Both the position numbers and the translations under genes were made by a program. From positions 9,130 through 73,129 of the forward strand of contig CAJUNB010000015.1 of assembly GCA_910587635.1 (NCBI GenBank): DNA of 64,000 nt, read 5' to 3'. Source of the stretch: an uncultured Lachnospiraceae bacterium. GTDB lineage: Bacteria; Bacillota; Clostridia; Lachnospirales; Lachnospiraceae. This document shows, piece after piece, positions 32,085 to 42,130 of the stretch; position 1 is the first letter of the stretch; each line of letters opens with the position of its first letter. The notes under the pieces were generated by a model. It ran no database searches. It was not told where the DNA came from and was given only the letters and a program-made list of their open reading frames with translations.

Positions 32085-32108
32085 CTTCTGTCCCTCTCCT
32101 TTCCACTT

Positions 32109-33617
32109 TCATCCATCCAGTCCCGAACTTGCCCGCATGATTTTCTCCTGGGTCAGTTCCTCACGGGTAAACTCTTTTTTCAGCTCCCCTTCGCACATCA
32201 CTAGCACCCGGTCACACATACCGATGATCTCCGGCATCTCTGAAGATACCATAATTATGCTGAGCCCTTTTCCTGCAAGCATATCCATCAACCGATAGAT
32301 CTCTGCCTTTGCTCCGATATCGATACCCCGCGTCGGTTCATCCACAATGAGCACTTCCGGGTTTGTGGCAATCCACTTGGCAATGATTGCCTTTTGCTGA
32401 TTGCCCCCGCTGAAATTCCTCGCCGTTTTATCTGGCTCTGCCGGCCTGATATCCAACTGTCCGAAATAGTTATCCAGAAAGGTGTGTTTTAACTTCCTTC
32501 GGAAAATCCCCTGCCTGCTCACTTTCTTTTCGTTGGCAAGTATCATGTTGTCTCCGATACTTCTATCCAGCAAAAGTCCCTCTTCTTTTCGGTTTTCTGG
32601 GATAAAGGCTATTCCCTTTTTCATGGCATCCACAGGAGAAGAAAGCCTGATCTCCTTTCCATCCATCCAGATAGTACCCTCATCCTGACAAATGGCCCCA
32701 AATATCGTCTTGACTACTTCCGTCCTGCCCGCTCCCACGAGACCGGTTATACCAAGGATCTCTCCTTTTCTGAGACCGAAAGAGATATTCCGGTACATTC
32801 CTTTTTTCGTCAGGCCGCTGACCCGCAGTATCTCTTTTTCTTCCGGTGTATATGACTTGTCAGGATAATACTGTTCCAGGCTCCGTCCCACCATCAGTCT
32901 CACCAGTTCTTCCTTCTCCACCTGATGCCTCCCGTTATCCAGCGTCTCTATATATTTTCCGTCCCGCAGTACGGTAATTTTATCCGATAGTTCCAATACC
33001 TCTTCCAGACGATGAGAAATATAGATAATACCCACACCCTGCTCTTTCAGCCTGTGTATCATTGTAAACAGTTTCCGGCTTTCTTTTTCTGTCAACACTG
33101 CCGTCGGCTCGTCCAGCACAAGTATTCTGGAACGGTTGAACAGCGCTTTGGCGATCTCCACCATCTGTTGCTGCGCCACACTCAGCGCGGAGACGCTTCT
33201 GCTGCAGTCCACCATCTCAAAGCCCAGCTGTTCCATAAATTCATTGGCCGCCTTTACCATCTGTTTTCTGTTCAATACGCCTCTGGATGTATGCAGTTCC
33301 TTGCCGAGATAAATATTCTCCGCAATACTCAATGTGGGCACCAGATTGAATTCCTGATAGATAATCCCCACACCGGCTGTCAGAGCGTCCTTCGCCTTTG
33401 TAAATTGCTGCCGACGGCCTTCGATACAGATCTCTCCTTCTTCCTGGAAATAGACACCTCCCAGTATTTTCATCAGTGTGGATTTCCCCGCCCCGTTTTC
33501 TCCGATGAGAGCATGGATAGTTCCCGCTTCCAGGGTAAAACTCACATCCTGTAACACACGGTTCCCTGTGAATATTTTCGTAATATGACTCATAGAGAGA
33601 AGCACATTCTGTTCCAT
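32109..33617 (-). CDS. Ribose-type sugar ABC transporter, ATP-binding protein
   Basis: This 502-aa tandem ABC protein of the RbsA/MglA/XylG class has two nucleotide domains. The first has Walker A GENGAGKST, signature LSVAQQQMVEIAKA and Walker B LVLDEPTAVL. The second has a degenerate Walker A (GLVGAGRTE), signature FSGGNQQKAIIAKW and DEPTRGID, as is normal for the family. It energises uptake of a monosaccharide or similar. It is the third gene of a binding protein-permease-ATPase-esterase run, with GGAGGA before the ATG. Confidence 0.95.
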   Translation of the reverse strand: MEQNVLLSMSHITKIFTGNRVLQDVSFTLEAGTIHALIGENGAGKSTLMKILGGVYFQEEGEICIEGRRQQFTKAKDALTAGVGIIYQEFNLVPTLSIAENIYLGKELHTSRGVLNRKQMVKAANEFMEQLGFEMVDCSRSVSALSVAQQQMVEIAKALFNRSRILVLDEPTAVLTEKESRKLFTMIHRLKEQGVGIIYISHRLEEVLELSDKITVLRDGKYIETLDNGRHQVEKEELVRLMVGRSLEQYYPDKSYTPEEKEILRVSGLTKKGMYRNISFGLRKGEILGITGLVGAGRTEVVKTIFGAICQDEGTIWMDGKEIRLSSPVDAMKKGIAFIPENRKEEGLLLDRSIGDNMILANEKKVSRQGIFRRKLKHTFLDNYFGQLDIRPAEPDKTARNFSGGNQQKAIIAKWIATNPEVLIVDEPTRGIDIGAKAEIYRLMDMLAGKGLSIIMVSSEMPEIIGMCDRVLVMCEGELKKEFTREELTQEKIMRASSGLDG

Positions 33618-33636
33618 GTCGATTCCTCCTCTTTTG

Positions 33637-34605
33637 TCAGTCTTTTTTCATTCTGCCAAAGCCGTCCAAAGCACACACGAGAATAATCACTACACCGATT
33701 GCCACCGTCTGCCAGTACATATTGACCTGTAAAAGAACGAGGCCATTGCGGATCAGTATCATCAAAAGTGCTCCCAGCACTGTACCCATAACTGTTCCCG
33801 AGCCGCCTGCCAGACTCGTACCGCCCACGATAACTGCTGCAATGGAATCCATATCATAAGTACCCGCCGCATTGGGATTGCCGCCATTGAGTCGTCCTGT
33901 CACAATGATTCCCGCGATACCGCAGAGCAGACCGGCCAGCGTATAGATCATTACCCTCACCTTCCTGGCATTGATGCCGGAAAGCACTGCCGCTTCCTCA
34001 TTTCCTCCCACTGCCTTGACATGATTACCAAATATGGTCTGATTCAGTACAAATCCCATAATCCCCGCCACAATAGGGATAAAAAGTACCATCACCGGAA
34101 TTTTACCGATCGTTCCCTGTCCCAGTGAAATAATAAAAGGTTCTGTCAACGATACGATATATCCTTTGGACATAACGAGAATGATTCCCTTTACGATATT
34201 TGACATACCCAATGTAATAATAAAGGGGGGCAGCTTCAAAGATGTGATGAGCAGTCCGTTGGCTGCGCCCACCAGCACACTGGACAGGATACCCAGACAG
34301 ATTGCCACCGGCACCGGTACGGCAAACGTCAACATATAAGCCAGTATCATGCTGGACAGCGTCATGGAGTAGCCGACAGACAGATCGATACCGCCGGAAG
34401 TGATAATAAAGGTCTGTCCTACGGCAATAATTGTAACAAGGGTAGTCTGTTTTAAAATATTGAATATGTTATCTACACTCAGAAATCCTTCTGCCACAAA
34501 AGAGAGTATTACCCCCATCAGACAGAGAATCAGCAGCAGGCCGCTTTCTCTGTGATTGCTCAGCAGACCGGCCAGCCTGTTAGTTTGTTTCGCCTCTGTT
34601 TTCAT
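33637..34605 (-). CDS. Ribose-type sugar ABC transporter, permease
   Basis: This 322-aa membrane protein of the RbsC/XylH class has eight to ten helices and the GGIDLSVGYSM and VNQTIFGN-type coupling segments of branched-chain/ribose permeases. AGGAG lies before the ATG. The gene lies between the binding-protein and ATPase genes with short gaps, so the three form one transporter operon. Confidence 0.94.
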   Translation of the reverse strand: MKTEAKQTNRLAGLLSNHRESGLLLILCLMGVILSFVAEGFLSVDNIFNILKQTTLVTIIAVGQTFIITSGGIDLSVGYSMTLSSMILAYMLTFAVPVPVAICLGILSSVLVGAANGLLITSLKLPPFIITLGMSNIVKGIILVMSKGYIVSLTEPFIISLGQGTIGKIPVMVLFIPIVAGIMGFVLNQTIFGNHVKAVGGNEEAAVLSGINARKVRVMIYTLAGLLCGIAGIIVTGRLNGGNPNAAGTYDMDSIAAVIVGGTSLAGGSGTVMGTVLGALLMILIRNGLVLLQVNMYWQTVAIGVVIILVCALDGFGRMKKD

Positions 34606-34671
34606 CCTCTTACTCCTGTCAAAAAATCAGGGCGGCATCCCACTGCTCTACCGCCCGTTTTCTGTCATATA

Positions 34672-35721
34672 TTAATAATTGTCATTTACATTGTCCGCAT
34701 TTACGATTACATAACCGGTATCTGTATTTTCAGGGATTTCCTTACCCTGACTCAGTTCATACAATTTTTCCACAATATTGACGCCCCAGTTGTACTGTCC
34801 CTGAGTAATTGTCGTATGAATCTGTCCGTCCTTTACCCCATTGATAACCGGTTCCAGATCATCAAAGGTAATCAGGACCTTATCCTCCTTTGTCCAGCCA
34901 TGTGACTTGAATGCTGTCACACCGTTTTCTCCGGCAGCATCGATAATAATCAATGCATCGAAATCAGGAACTGCCGTAATCATATTTTCGATATCGGAAA
35001 GCGCTTTGGATACGTCTCCGCCGCTGGCTGTCGTCTGTACGATCTCAATATCGGGATATTTCTCATCCAGAACGGCCTGTACACCGTCAATACGCTGGAT
35101 CAGCCCTGCCTGAGATACAACACCTGTTTCACAGATGACTTTTCCTTTTCCGCCCAGAGCTTCTCCGAGCACCTCTCCCATGGCTTCCCCTGCTTTATAG
35201 TTATCAGTGCCGATGTAGCCTGCCCGCTTGGAATCCGGTGCATCTGTATCAAAGCTGACTACCGGAATACCGGCGTCTACGGCCTTATCGATATAAGGCG
35301 TCAATGCATCGGAGTCACAGGCGCCAATGGCAATTCCATCCACCTTTTTCGTAATCAGGTCTTCCATAATCTGAATCTGCGCGGACACATCGCCGTTCAT
35401 AGGTCCTTCACAGATGATGTCTGCCTCAATTCCCATCTCCGCCAGCTTGTCCTTTGCCCCTACTTCAATGGGGTCAAAGAAAGGGTGAATGTTGGGAATG
35501 ACAATTGCAAAGGTGAGTTTTTCCCCTGCCTGTGCCGGCTCTGACGTTTCTTCCTGTGATGCTTCGTCCGCCGACTGTCCTTCTCCCGTCGCTTCCGCCA
35601 CTTCCTCCTGCGCCGCCTCTTCCGGTGATGCAGCAGCTTCTTCTTTTTCTCCGCAGCCTGTCGCTCCCAGTACCAGGGCACATGTCATTAGAGCGGCAAG
35701 CCATATCTTATGCTTTTTCAT
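34672..35721 (-). CDS. Sugar-binding lipoprotein of the ABC transporter
   Basis: This 349-aa PBP1-type protein has a lipoprotein signal ending in the lipobox GATGC (Cys23). A long Glu/Ala-rich tether (to about residue 67) leads to the ligand domain starting LTFAIVIPNIHPFFDPIE, then GADNYKAG-like GTDNYKAGEAMG and later SFDTDAPD. It resembles RbsB/YtfQ binders; the ligand is open. AAGGAGG precedes the ATG. It is the first gene of the importer operon, downstream of the terminator that ends the YesM/YesN unit. Confidence 0.92.
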   Translation of the reverse strand: MKKHKIWLAALMTCALVLGATGCGEKEEAAASPEEAAQEEVAEATGEGQSADEASQEETSEPAQAGEKLTFAIVIPNIHPFFDPIEVGAKDKLAEMGIEADIICEGPMNGDVSAQIQIMEDLITKKVDGIAIGACDSDALTPYIDKAVDAGIPVVSFDTDAPDSKRAGYIGTDNYKAGEAMGEVLGEALGGKGKVICETGVVSQAGLIQRIDGVQAVLDEKYPDIEIVQTTASGGDVSKALSDIENMITAVPDFDALIIIDAAGENGVTAFKSHGWTKEDKVLITFDDLEPVINGVKDGQIHTTITQGQYNWGVNIVEKLYELSQGKEIPENTDTGYVIVNADNVNDNY

Positions 35722-35793
35722 TTGAAATTCCTCCTTATGTATTGATTGTTCTCTTTTTTATATTTATTGTAAACTCTACGAACAAAAAAACTA

Positions 35794-35811
35794 TGGAAAT
35801 AAACTGGAAAT
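35794..35811. promoter_or_regulatory. Direct TGGAAAT repeats upstream of the sugar importer
   Basis: TGGAAAT occurs at 35794-35800 and again at 35805-35811, an 11-bp period, about 75-90 bp before the binding-protein gene. A third copy lies at 35846. A weak -35 beside a TACAAT-like -10 (about 35765) suggests an activated promoter, perhaps by the adjacent YesN-type regulator. Confidence 0.45.
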
Positions 35812-35839
35812 ATCTTGAATCTTTCACCAAAACAAAAAA

Positions 35840-35884
35840 AGAACATGGAAATTTCAACGAAATAGCTTAAAATTTTCATGTTCT
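35840..35884 (-). terminator. Bidirectional-looking terminator after the YesN-type gene
   Basis: AGAACATG plus AAATTT (35840-35854) pairs with AAATTTtCATGTTCT (35870-35884), and runs of T or A flank both sides. It separates the two-component unit from the sugar importer operon. Confidence 0.7.
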
Positions 35885-35910
35885 TTTTCTGTTTTTCTTT
35901 GTCCCTGATA

Positions 35911-37038
35911 TTATCCGTTTCTGTATTCCCGGGGCGTCATGCCACATATTTTTTTGAATACAACGCTAAAATAGTTTGGATCATTGAAGCCTACCTTCTC
36001 GGCAATCTGCGCACCAGACAGATCTGTCGTCCGCAGCAGTTCTTTGGCATAGTCCACTCTTACATTTGTCAGATATTTGATAAAGTTCACGCCCATTCTC
36101 TGCTTGAAAATATAACTGAAATGATTGGAACTCAATCCCACATGGGCCGCCACTGCATGAAGCGTCAGATTTGTATCATCCAAATGGGATCGGATATATT
36201 CCTTCGCCATAGTGACTGCCCCTCTTCCCGAATCCACCATTCCGATCCGATACACGACCACCGTCTCTATGAGCTGCCTGCTCTTTTGCATCACCGTCTC
36301 TTCCCGCACAAACTGCCGGATAAACCCATCCACATCCTGAAACTCCTTCAGCACAGTCAGGGAATCTCCGCCCAAATCCCGTACCACCTGCGTACAGGCA
36401 GTGAGCATCTGTATGGCCTGCCAGGACGCATATACATAGGATGTCTGCTCCCTTTCCTTGCCCCGTTTTATATAATGCTCCAAAAATCCGTCTATTTCTT
36501 CCGGCATTCCATGTTTTAAAAAGGCAATGAGTTCTGTCTCATAGTGAATCTCCTCTTCCAGATCTTTTGCATTCATCTCCGTAGAAGGCTGTGGCACTGC
36601 ATTGGCCTCGTAGTGCTTAATCTTATCGAACAGATTTTCCATGATATAGCTGGCTTTGAGTTCCTCATCCAGCTTTTCCTTCAGGCCAAGCAGCGTACTC
36701 ACCAGCTTGGCCGGTGTCACCGGCTTTAGCAAATACTCACTTACGCCATAGCGAATGGCCTCCTGTGCATACTGAAACTCCATATAACCACTTAAAATAA
36801 TGATTTTCACGCTCGGATACAATGTCCGCAGTATCCGACTCAGTTCAATACCGTCCATAAATGGCATACGGATATCAGTTATGACGATCTCACATCCTGT
36901 CTCACGAATGATCTCCAACGCCTGCTCTCCGTTCGCCGCCTCTCCTATAAATAAAAATCCATAGGTACTCCAATCAACACATTTCCGTATGCTGTCTCTC
37001 ACTGTTTTCTCGTCTTCCACCAATATGACTTTATACAT
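35911..37038 (-). CDS. YesN-like response regulator with AraC-type HTH
   Basis: This 375-aa protein has an N-terminal receiver (phospho-acceptor about D55 in VITDIRMPFMDG), a middle helical region, and a C-terminal AraC/XylS DNA-binding domain. The latter spans about residues 270-375: HAVAAHVGLSSNHFSYIFKQ and then IAEKVGFNDPNYFSVVFKK. It pairs with the YesM-type kinase, whose stop it overlaps by 8 bp. Members usually control sugar or polysaccharide uptake, in keeping with the importer next door. The ATG at 37038 is used with AGAGGG upstream. Confidence 0.94.
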   Translation of the reverse strand: MYKVILVEDEKTVRDSIRKCVDWSTYGFLFIGEAANGEQALEIIRETGCEIVITDIRMPFMDGIELSRILRTLYPSVKIIILSGYMEFQYAQEAIRYGVSEYLLKPVTPAKLVSTLLGLKEKLDEELKASYIMENLFDKIKHYEANAVPQPSTEMNAKDLEEEIHYETELIAFLKHGMPEEIDGFLEHYIKRGKEREQTSYVYASWQAIQMLTACTQVVRDLGGDSLTVLKEFQDVDGFIRQFVREETVMQKSRQLIETVVVYRIGMVDSGRGAVTMAKEYIRSHLDDTNLTLHAVAAHVGLSSNHFSYIFKQRMGVNFIKYLTNVRVDYAKELLRTTDLSGAQIAEKVGFNDPNYFSVVFKKICGMTPREYRNG

Positions 37039-38809
37039 GACTGCTGCCCTCTGCATGTTTCTTCAGTTTGATTGTAACTTTTGTCCCGCTATCCCGTTCG
37101 CTCCAGATGGTAAGTCCGCAGTCCTCACCATAGTACAGACGTATCCGGCGGTTTACATTATAGATACCAAATCCATTTTCATGATCGGTATATGGAAGCA
37201 CATTTTCCCGTATTTTCTGCTGTAAGTCCTCCAGTATTGCCGGCTCCATGCCACAGCCTGTATCCGCCACCTCAAACAGAAGATATCCGTTCTCTTCCTT
37301 CCCGGCTATCGTAATTTTTCCGCCATTTTCCCTGTTCTTGATCCCATGGTAAAGCGCATTTTCCACAATCGGCTGCAGCAGCATTTTCAGCATGAAATAC
37401 TGACAGATATCCGGTTCCATACAAATTTCAAATGACAGCAAATCACTGTATCTGCACTGCTGAATGGACAGATAGCTCTCCACATGTTCTATTTCTTTCT
37501 CCACCGAAATCCATTCCACACCTTTGCTAAGCCCTGTTTTGAAAAAGATTGCAAGTTTATCTACCACTTCGATGACCTGGTCATTTTCCTCGGAAGCCGC
37601 CAGCCAAATGACAAGTTCCAATGTATTGTACAGAAAATGAGGATTGATCTGTGCCTGCAGCGCCTTCAGTTCCGCTTTCTGCAGATTTCTCTGTTCTTCG
37701 ATATTCTCTTCCATCAATACTTTGATATGAGAAAGCATCCTGTTATATTGTCGCTGCAAAATGGAAATTTCATCCTTGCTCGTTACCATAACCGTCGCAT
37801 CCATATCTCCCTGCTCCGCCAGCAGCATCTTCTCTTTCAGTTCGGTAATCGGATCGGTTATTCTTCTGGATAAATAATAATACAACGCCCCCAAAAAGAC
37901 CAGTGTCAACAAAATAGCCACCAGAAACAACACACCAAGTTTATAGACTGGCGTCATCAATTCCCGCAGAGGAACATGTCCTACAATACGCCATCCCGTA
38001 TTGGCTATGCTGTCATATACAATCAGCTCTGTATTTCCGCCCGCCTTTTCCTGATAACTGCCCGCTTCATTTACAAAGACCTCTTCCCGCAAGTTTATTC
38101 CTTCGGTTTCTCTGCTCCCCTCTTCCGAAAACATCTCTCTTCCATCCTTGTCATACAGAGAGAAATACCCTGTTTCTCCCAACACTTCATCCATATAGAC
38201 AGACTGTACTGCATGGGCTTTCATCTCTATGGCAATAATGCCAATTGTCTTATTCGTCCATGTCTGCCGTATTTTCTGTCCGATGACAAAACAGTCTTCC
38301 TCCTCCCAGCCCATCTCTCTGCTGCTCAGAACAAGCAGTTCATTTTCATGATTCAGAATCATATCATATATGTACTGGCTCTTTTCATGCCGTTCAATCT
38401 GATAGATCCCCCTCTTTTCATTGAAGCATACCCCATCATTGCCAAGGATATAGAAATTCTGGATATCTTCACTGAAAACAGCGGACTCCCGGTACAGCTT
38501 CATCATAACAATCAGCTCCATCGTTGTCTCATGCCGGTTCCCTTCGTCATAGAGAAAGCCTGATACACTGGAACTGTTGCCGATCATCAGTATCCTGCTT
38601 GTCTCCTCCAGAATCATGGACGTATTGCGACTGATCTGATTGGCCAGCGCCCCGGAATAGTCCACCGTACTGGAGAGCATCTGATTATACACTCCCGTAT
38701 AACAAAAACTCCCCAGCATAACACTGGATGCCAGGGAGAATATGAAGAAAATAAGCAATATCTTTCCTCTGAAACTATTAAAAAAACACTTCCATTTTTC
38801 ATTTATCAT
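37031..38809 (-). CDS. YesM/LytS-type sensor histidine kinase
   Basis: This 592-aa kinase has a first helix at about 13-35, a large extracellular dCache-like domain, a second helix near 290-312, HAMP, then the His_kinase domain with NPHFLYNTLE. Its HATPase has PIVENALYHG and GNVNRRI-like GIYNVNRRI. It senses an extracellular carbohydrate signal and phosphorylates the YesN-like partner. It starts 15 bp after the sulfite/nitrite reductase stop, although the functional link between these is doubtful. Confidence 0.92.
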   Translation of the reverse strand: MINEKWKCFFNSFRGKILLIFFIFSLASSVMLGSFCYTGVYNQMLSSTVDYSGALANQISRNTSMILEETSRILMIGNSSSVSGFLYDEGNRHETTMELIVMMKLYRESAVFSEDIQNFYILGNDGVCFNEKRGIYQIERHEKSQYIYDMILNHENELLVLSSREMGWEEEDCFVIGQKIRQTWTNKTIGIIAIEMKAHAVQSVYMDEVLGETGYFSLYDKDGREMFSEEGSRETEGINLREEVFVNEAGSYQEKAGGNTELIVYDSIANTGWRIVGHVPLRELMTPVYKLGVLFLVAILLTLVFLGALYYYLSRRITDPITELKEKMLLAEQGDMDATVMVTSKDEISILQRQYNRMLSHIKVLMEENIEEQRNLQKAELKALQAQINPHFLYNTLELVIWLAASEENDQVIEVVDKLAIFFKTGLSKGVEWISVEKEIEHVESYLSIQQCRYSDLLSFEICMEPDICQYFMLKMLLQPIVENALYHGIKNRENGGKITIAGKEENGYLLFEVADTGCGMEPAILEDLQQKIRENVLPYTDHENGFGIYNVNRRIRLYYGEDCGLTIWSERDSGTKVTIKLKKHAEGSSHV

Positions 38810-38824
38810 CTGCCCGCTCCCGTT

Positions 38825-40360
38825 TTATGAATACTCCTGAGCGATTTCCTTCAGTCTGCCAGGATATTCCCGCCGGAACTGTTCGTATGTCATGCCCTTT
38901 CCTGCGACTTCCCTTCCCAGTGCTACGAGGAACCGGGGAATATCTTCTTCCAGTATAACGGCCACGTCCGTTCCGAACTGTTCTTCTCCATACTGATCAC
39001 TGCCGTTTTCATACAACGTGAAAGCAAATTTAGGCCCATCCGGTGTAGGCTTTTTACCGCCTCGAAAGCTCAAAACACCGATCTGATATGCCGAACAGGA
39101 AGAAGGACAGCCGGAAATATGGATTTTCGGCAATACCCCATCCGGGAAGTTCTCTTTTTTCACCTGTTCCAGGCAGGCCAGGAGAAGCTCCTGAGACTTG
39201 CCGATTCCCACCTGACAGGTAGAGGCTCCGATACAGGCAAGAGACCGGTCGAACATCGTCCGGGCACCGTCTCCTGTGATAATCAGCACCTTTTCCGCTT
39301 CCTGAGCTGTCAGATTGATAATATACATACCGTGCTCCGGTGTAATACGTACTTTTACCTCATCCATATCTTTGATGACATCATACAGTCTGACAAAAAA
39401 TGCCGGTTCCGGGTTCCCGCCGTAAGGATGATAGTACACGGCATGCAGCCCCGGTTGTTTCTGCTTTATCACACGGACATCACTGATTTCACCCTCTCCG
39501 GTCTTTTCGACGCTATCCGTTCTCACATCCACATCCAGACCACCCCGAGCCAGATTTTGCTCCAGTTTTTCTGTAAATATTCTCTGGATTCCTTCCATCC
39601 CCAGAGTATTTTGCAAAAACCGGCTTCTGGAAGCTCCCCGTTTCTCATATTCTCCATATTCTGTGAACATGTCCACCATAGCTTTCACATAATAAAGCAC
39701 CTTGGATGGCTCCACCTTCTCTGCAACTTTTACTCCCATTTTGGGCTGAGGCCCAAGTCCTCCTGCCACATAGACAATAAAGGTACCGTCTCTGTCAGCC
39801 ACAAATCCCATATCCCGAAATGTGGCATGAGTGTCATTTTTAATCCCGTTTTCAAAGCTGATCTTCAGCTTTCTTGGGAGCTTTACCTGATGAATGAGCC
39901 CGAGCACATAGTCCGTCGTCTCTTCCGCATAGGGCAATACATCAAAACATTCTTCCCTCTCCACTCCCGACAGAGGAGAACACATGACATTTCTGGGAAA
40001 GTCACCGCCGCCCCCTCGTGTCACGATGCCATAGTCAAATGCCTCTTCCATCAGAGTACAGACATCGTCTTCATGCAGGTCATGGAACTGAAGACTCTGA
40101 CATGTCGTCAGATGTACTCTGTCAATCTGATATTTCTGTATACTGTCTATGATAAAACGCAGTTCTTCTTTCCTGATTTCTCCCCCGGTAAGACGCAGAC
40201 GCAGCATACTGCGCTGGCCGCCCCGCTGGGCATAGCTGCCGAATCCCCCGGAAATCGATTTATATTCCGGTACCGTCAATTCTCCTCTATAGAATTTCCG
40301 TGTCATTTCGTGGAACTGTTTCAGATCGCCCCGCAGTTCCTTCACATGATCCTTTTTCAT
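38825..40360 (-). CDS. Sulfite/nitrite reductase (siroheme, 4Fe-4S)
   Basis: This 511-aa member of the nitrite and sulfite reductase family has two ferredoxin-like half domains. Cysteine motifs CIGASTCQVG and ISGCPSSCSAYQIG bind the 4Fe-4S cluster and siroheme, and RGGGGDFPRN and GGLGPQPKMG typify the family. Whether it reduces sulfite (assimilatory) or nitrite cannot be told; the cysK-metY operon elsewhere in the window makes sulfite plausible. It follows the ABC exporter by 9 bp. An electron donor gene is not adjacent. Confidence 0.9.
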   Translation of the reverse strand: MKKDHVKELRGDLKQFHEMTRKFYRGELTVPEYKSISGGFGSYAQRGGQRSMLRLRLTGGEIRKEELRFIIDSIQKYQIDRVHLTTCQSLQFHDLHEDDVCTLMEEAFDYGIVTRGGGGDFPRNVMCSPLSGVEREECFDVLPYAEETTDYVLGLIHQVKLPRKLKISFENGIKNDTHATFRDMGFVADRDGTFIVYVAGGLGPQPKMGVKVAEKVEPSKVLYYVKAMVDMFTEYGEYEKRGASRSRFLQNTLGMEGIQRIFTEKLEQNLARGGLDVDVRTDSVEKTGEGEISDVRVIKQKQPGLHAVYYHPYGGNPEPAFFVRLYDVIKDMDEVKVRITPEHGMYIINLTAQEAEKVLIITGDGARTMFDRSLACIGASTCQVGIGKSQELLLACLEQVKKENFPDGVLPKIHISGCPSSCSAYQIGVLSFRGGKKPTPDGPKFAFTLYENGSDQYGEEQFGTDVAVILEEDIPRFLVALGREVAGKGMTYEQFRREYPGRLKEIAQEYS

Positions 40361-40369
40361 TCTCGTCCT

Positions 40370-42130
40370 CTACTTCCATTCATTTGCCATTTGATAAAAA
40401 TGATAATAGATCCCTTTCTGTGCCATCAGCCTGTCGTGGTTGCCTTCTTCCACAATCCCTTCCTCTGTCAGTACCATGATTCTGTCAGAATTTCTGATAC
40501 TGGAAAGCCTGTGGGCTATCGTAAGAGTAGTACGTCCTTTCGCCAGCTCATCCAGAGACCTGGCTACTGCATATTCGCTCTCATTGTCCAGTGCGGAAGT
40601 CGCCTCATCCAGAATGATAACAGGCGGATTTTTCAAAAATACTCTGGCAATGCTGATACGCTGCTTCTGTCCGCCGGACAGCTTCACACCCCGCTCGCCT
40701 ACATAAGTATCATACCCGTTTTTCAACGCTTTTATGAATTCATCGGCCCCCGCCCGCCTGGCAGCTTCCATGACTTCTTCCCTGGAAGCATCCGGCCTGC
40801 CATAGGCAATGTTTTCATACACAGTGCCGGAAAACAGGTAGACATCCTGCTGTACCACACCGATACTTCGGCGCAGACTCTTTAACGTAAAATCTTTGAT
40901 GTTACAGCCATCCAGATAAATATTGCCTTCTGTCACATCATAAAACCGGGGAATCAGGTTGCACAGCGTCGTCTTGCCGCCGCCCGAAGGTCCCACGATG
41001 GCCACCCGCTCTCCCGCCCTGATCTCCAGGTTCAGATTGTGAAAAACTTCGTTGTGGTCGTCGGGATATTCAAAGCTCACATTCTGAAAACTGATATTGC
41101 CGGACAGGTTCTGTAATGGAACCGCTCCCGGCTCATCGAATATTTCGATATCCGCATCCATGATCTGCAGGAAACGTTCAATACCTGTCATTCCCCGCTG
41201 AAACTGCTCCGTAAACTCGATAATACGCCGGATTGTGGCAAGGAGTGTCGTCACATACAGCACATAAGCCACCATATCTCCGGGCAGGATACGCCCGTCC
41301 ATCAGAAAGAATCCTCCTCCGATCATAACGGCCAGATACATCAGTCCGTCAAAAATCCGGGTGGACGTACTGAAATATCCCATGATCTTATATGTCTCTT
41401 TTTTTATTCCCAGAAACGCCTGATTCCCTGCCTCAAATTTCTCGTTTTCCATCTCTTCATTGGCAAACGCTTTCACGACTTTCTGTCCAAGAAGACTGTC
41501 TTCAATCCGGGCATTCAGTTCCCCGATCTGGTTACGCTGTCTGGCAAATGTATTTTTGACATATCGGTTGATTTTCATACAGACAAATGTCATAAGAGGC
41601 ACGAACAGAAATACGATGATCGTCAGGAGCAGATTGATTTTCGATAAAATAAAAAAAGAAATCAGTATTTTCAGCCCGGCAATAAAAAACTCCTCCGGGC
41701 AGTGATGGGCAAACTCCGTGACATCGAACAGGTCATTGGTGATCCGTCCCATGATCTGCCCCACCTTCGTATTGTTAAAATACGTATTGGATAGTTTCTG
41801 CAAATGAGCATAGGCATCTCTGCGCATATCCGTCTCAATCTTTGCTCCCATGACGTGCCCGATGTTCGCCATATAATAATTGGCAATGGCATCCACCACC
41901 CGCAGCAGAAAATAGAGGGCTGCAAAGCCAAGTATCATCTGTGCTGATAAAAGCGCCACATCTGTCAGCGCCGTATTTGTAATTTTCCGTATGAAAAGAG
42001 GCAGCACGATCTCACATACCGTGGTCAGTGCTGCACAGAAAAGATCCAGACAGAGTGTTCCTCTGTATGGCCTGAAATAAGAAAGGAAACGGATTCCCAG
42101 TTCCTTTGATGTATAGGTTTTCTCATTCAT
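40370..42130 (-). CDS. ABC exporter, fused membrane and ATPase domains
   Basis: This 586-aa half-transporter has six membrane helices (about 20-310), then a nucleotide domain with Walker A GPSGGGKTT, signature LSGGQKQRIS and Walker B IILDEATSALD. It is of the MsbA/LmrA-like class, which exports lipids, peptides or drugs. Its start overlaps the acidic SH3 gene end by 8 bp. Half-transporters of this type work as homodimers or with a second half; none is next to it. Confidence 0.93.
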   Translation of the reverse strand: MNEKTYTSKELGIRFLSYFRPYRGTLCLDLFCAALTTVCEIVLPLFIRKITNTALTDVALLSAQMILGFAALYFLLRVVDAIANYYMANIGHVMGAKIETDMRRDAYAHLQKLSNTYFNNTKVGQIMGRITNDLFDVTEFAHHCPEEFFIAGLKILISFFILSKINLLLTIIVFLFVPLMTFVCMKINRYVKNTFARQRNQIGELNARIEDSLLGQKVVKAFANEEMENEKFEAGNQAFLGIKKETYKIMGYFSTSTRIFDGLMYLAVMIGGGFFLMDGRILPGDMVAYVLYVTTLLATIRRIIEFTEQFQRGMTGIERFLQIMDADIEIFDEPGAVPLQNLSGNISFQNVSFEYPDDHNEVFHNLNLEIRAGERVAIVGPSGGGKTTLCNLIPRFYDVTEGNIYLDGCNIKDFTLKSLRRSIGVVQQDVYLFSGTVYENIAYGRPDASREEVMEAARRAGADEFIKALKNGYDTYVGERGVKLSGGQKQRISIARVFLKNPPVIILDEATSALDNESEYAVARSLDELAKGRTTLTIAHRLSSIRNSDRIMVLTEEGIVEEGNHDRLMAQKGIYYHFYQMANEWK

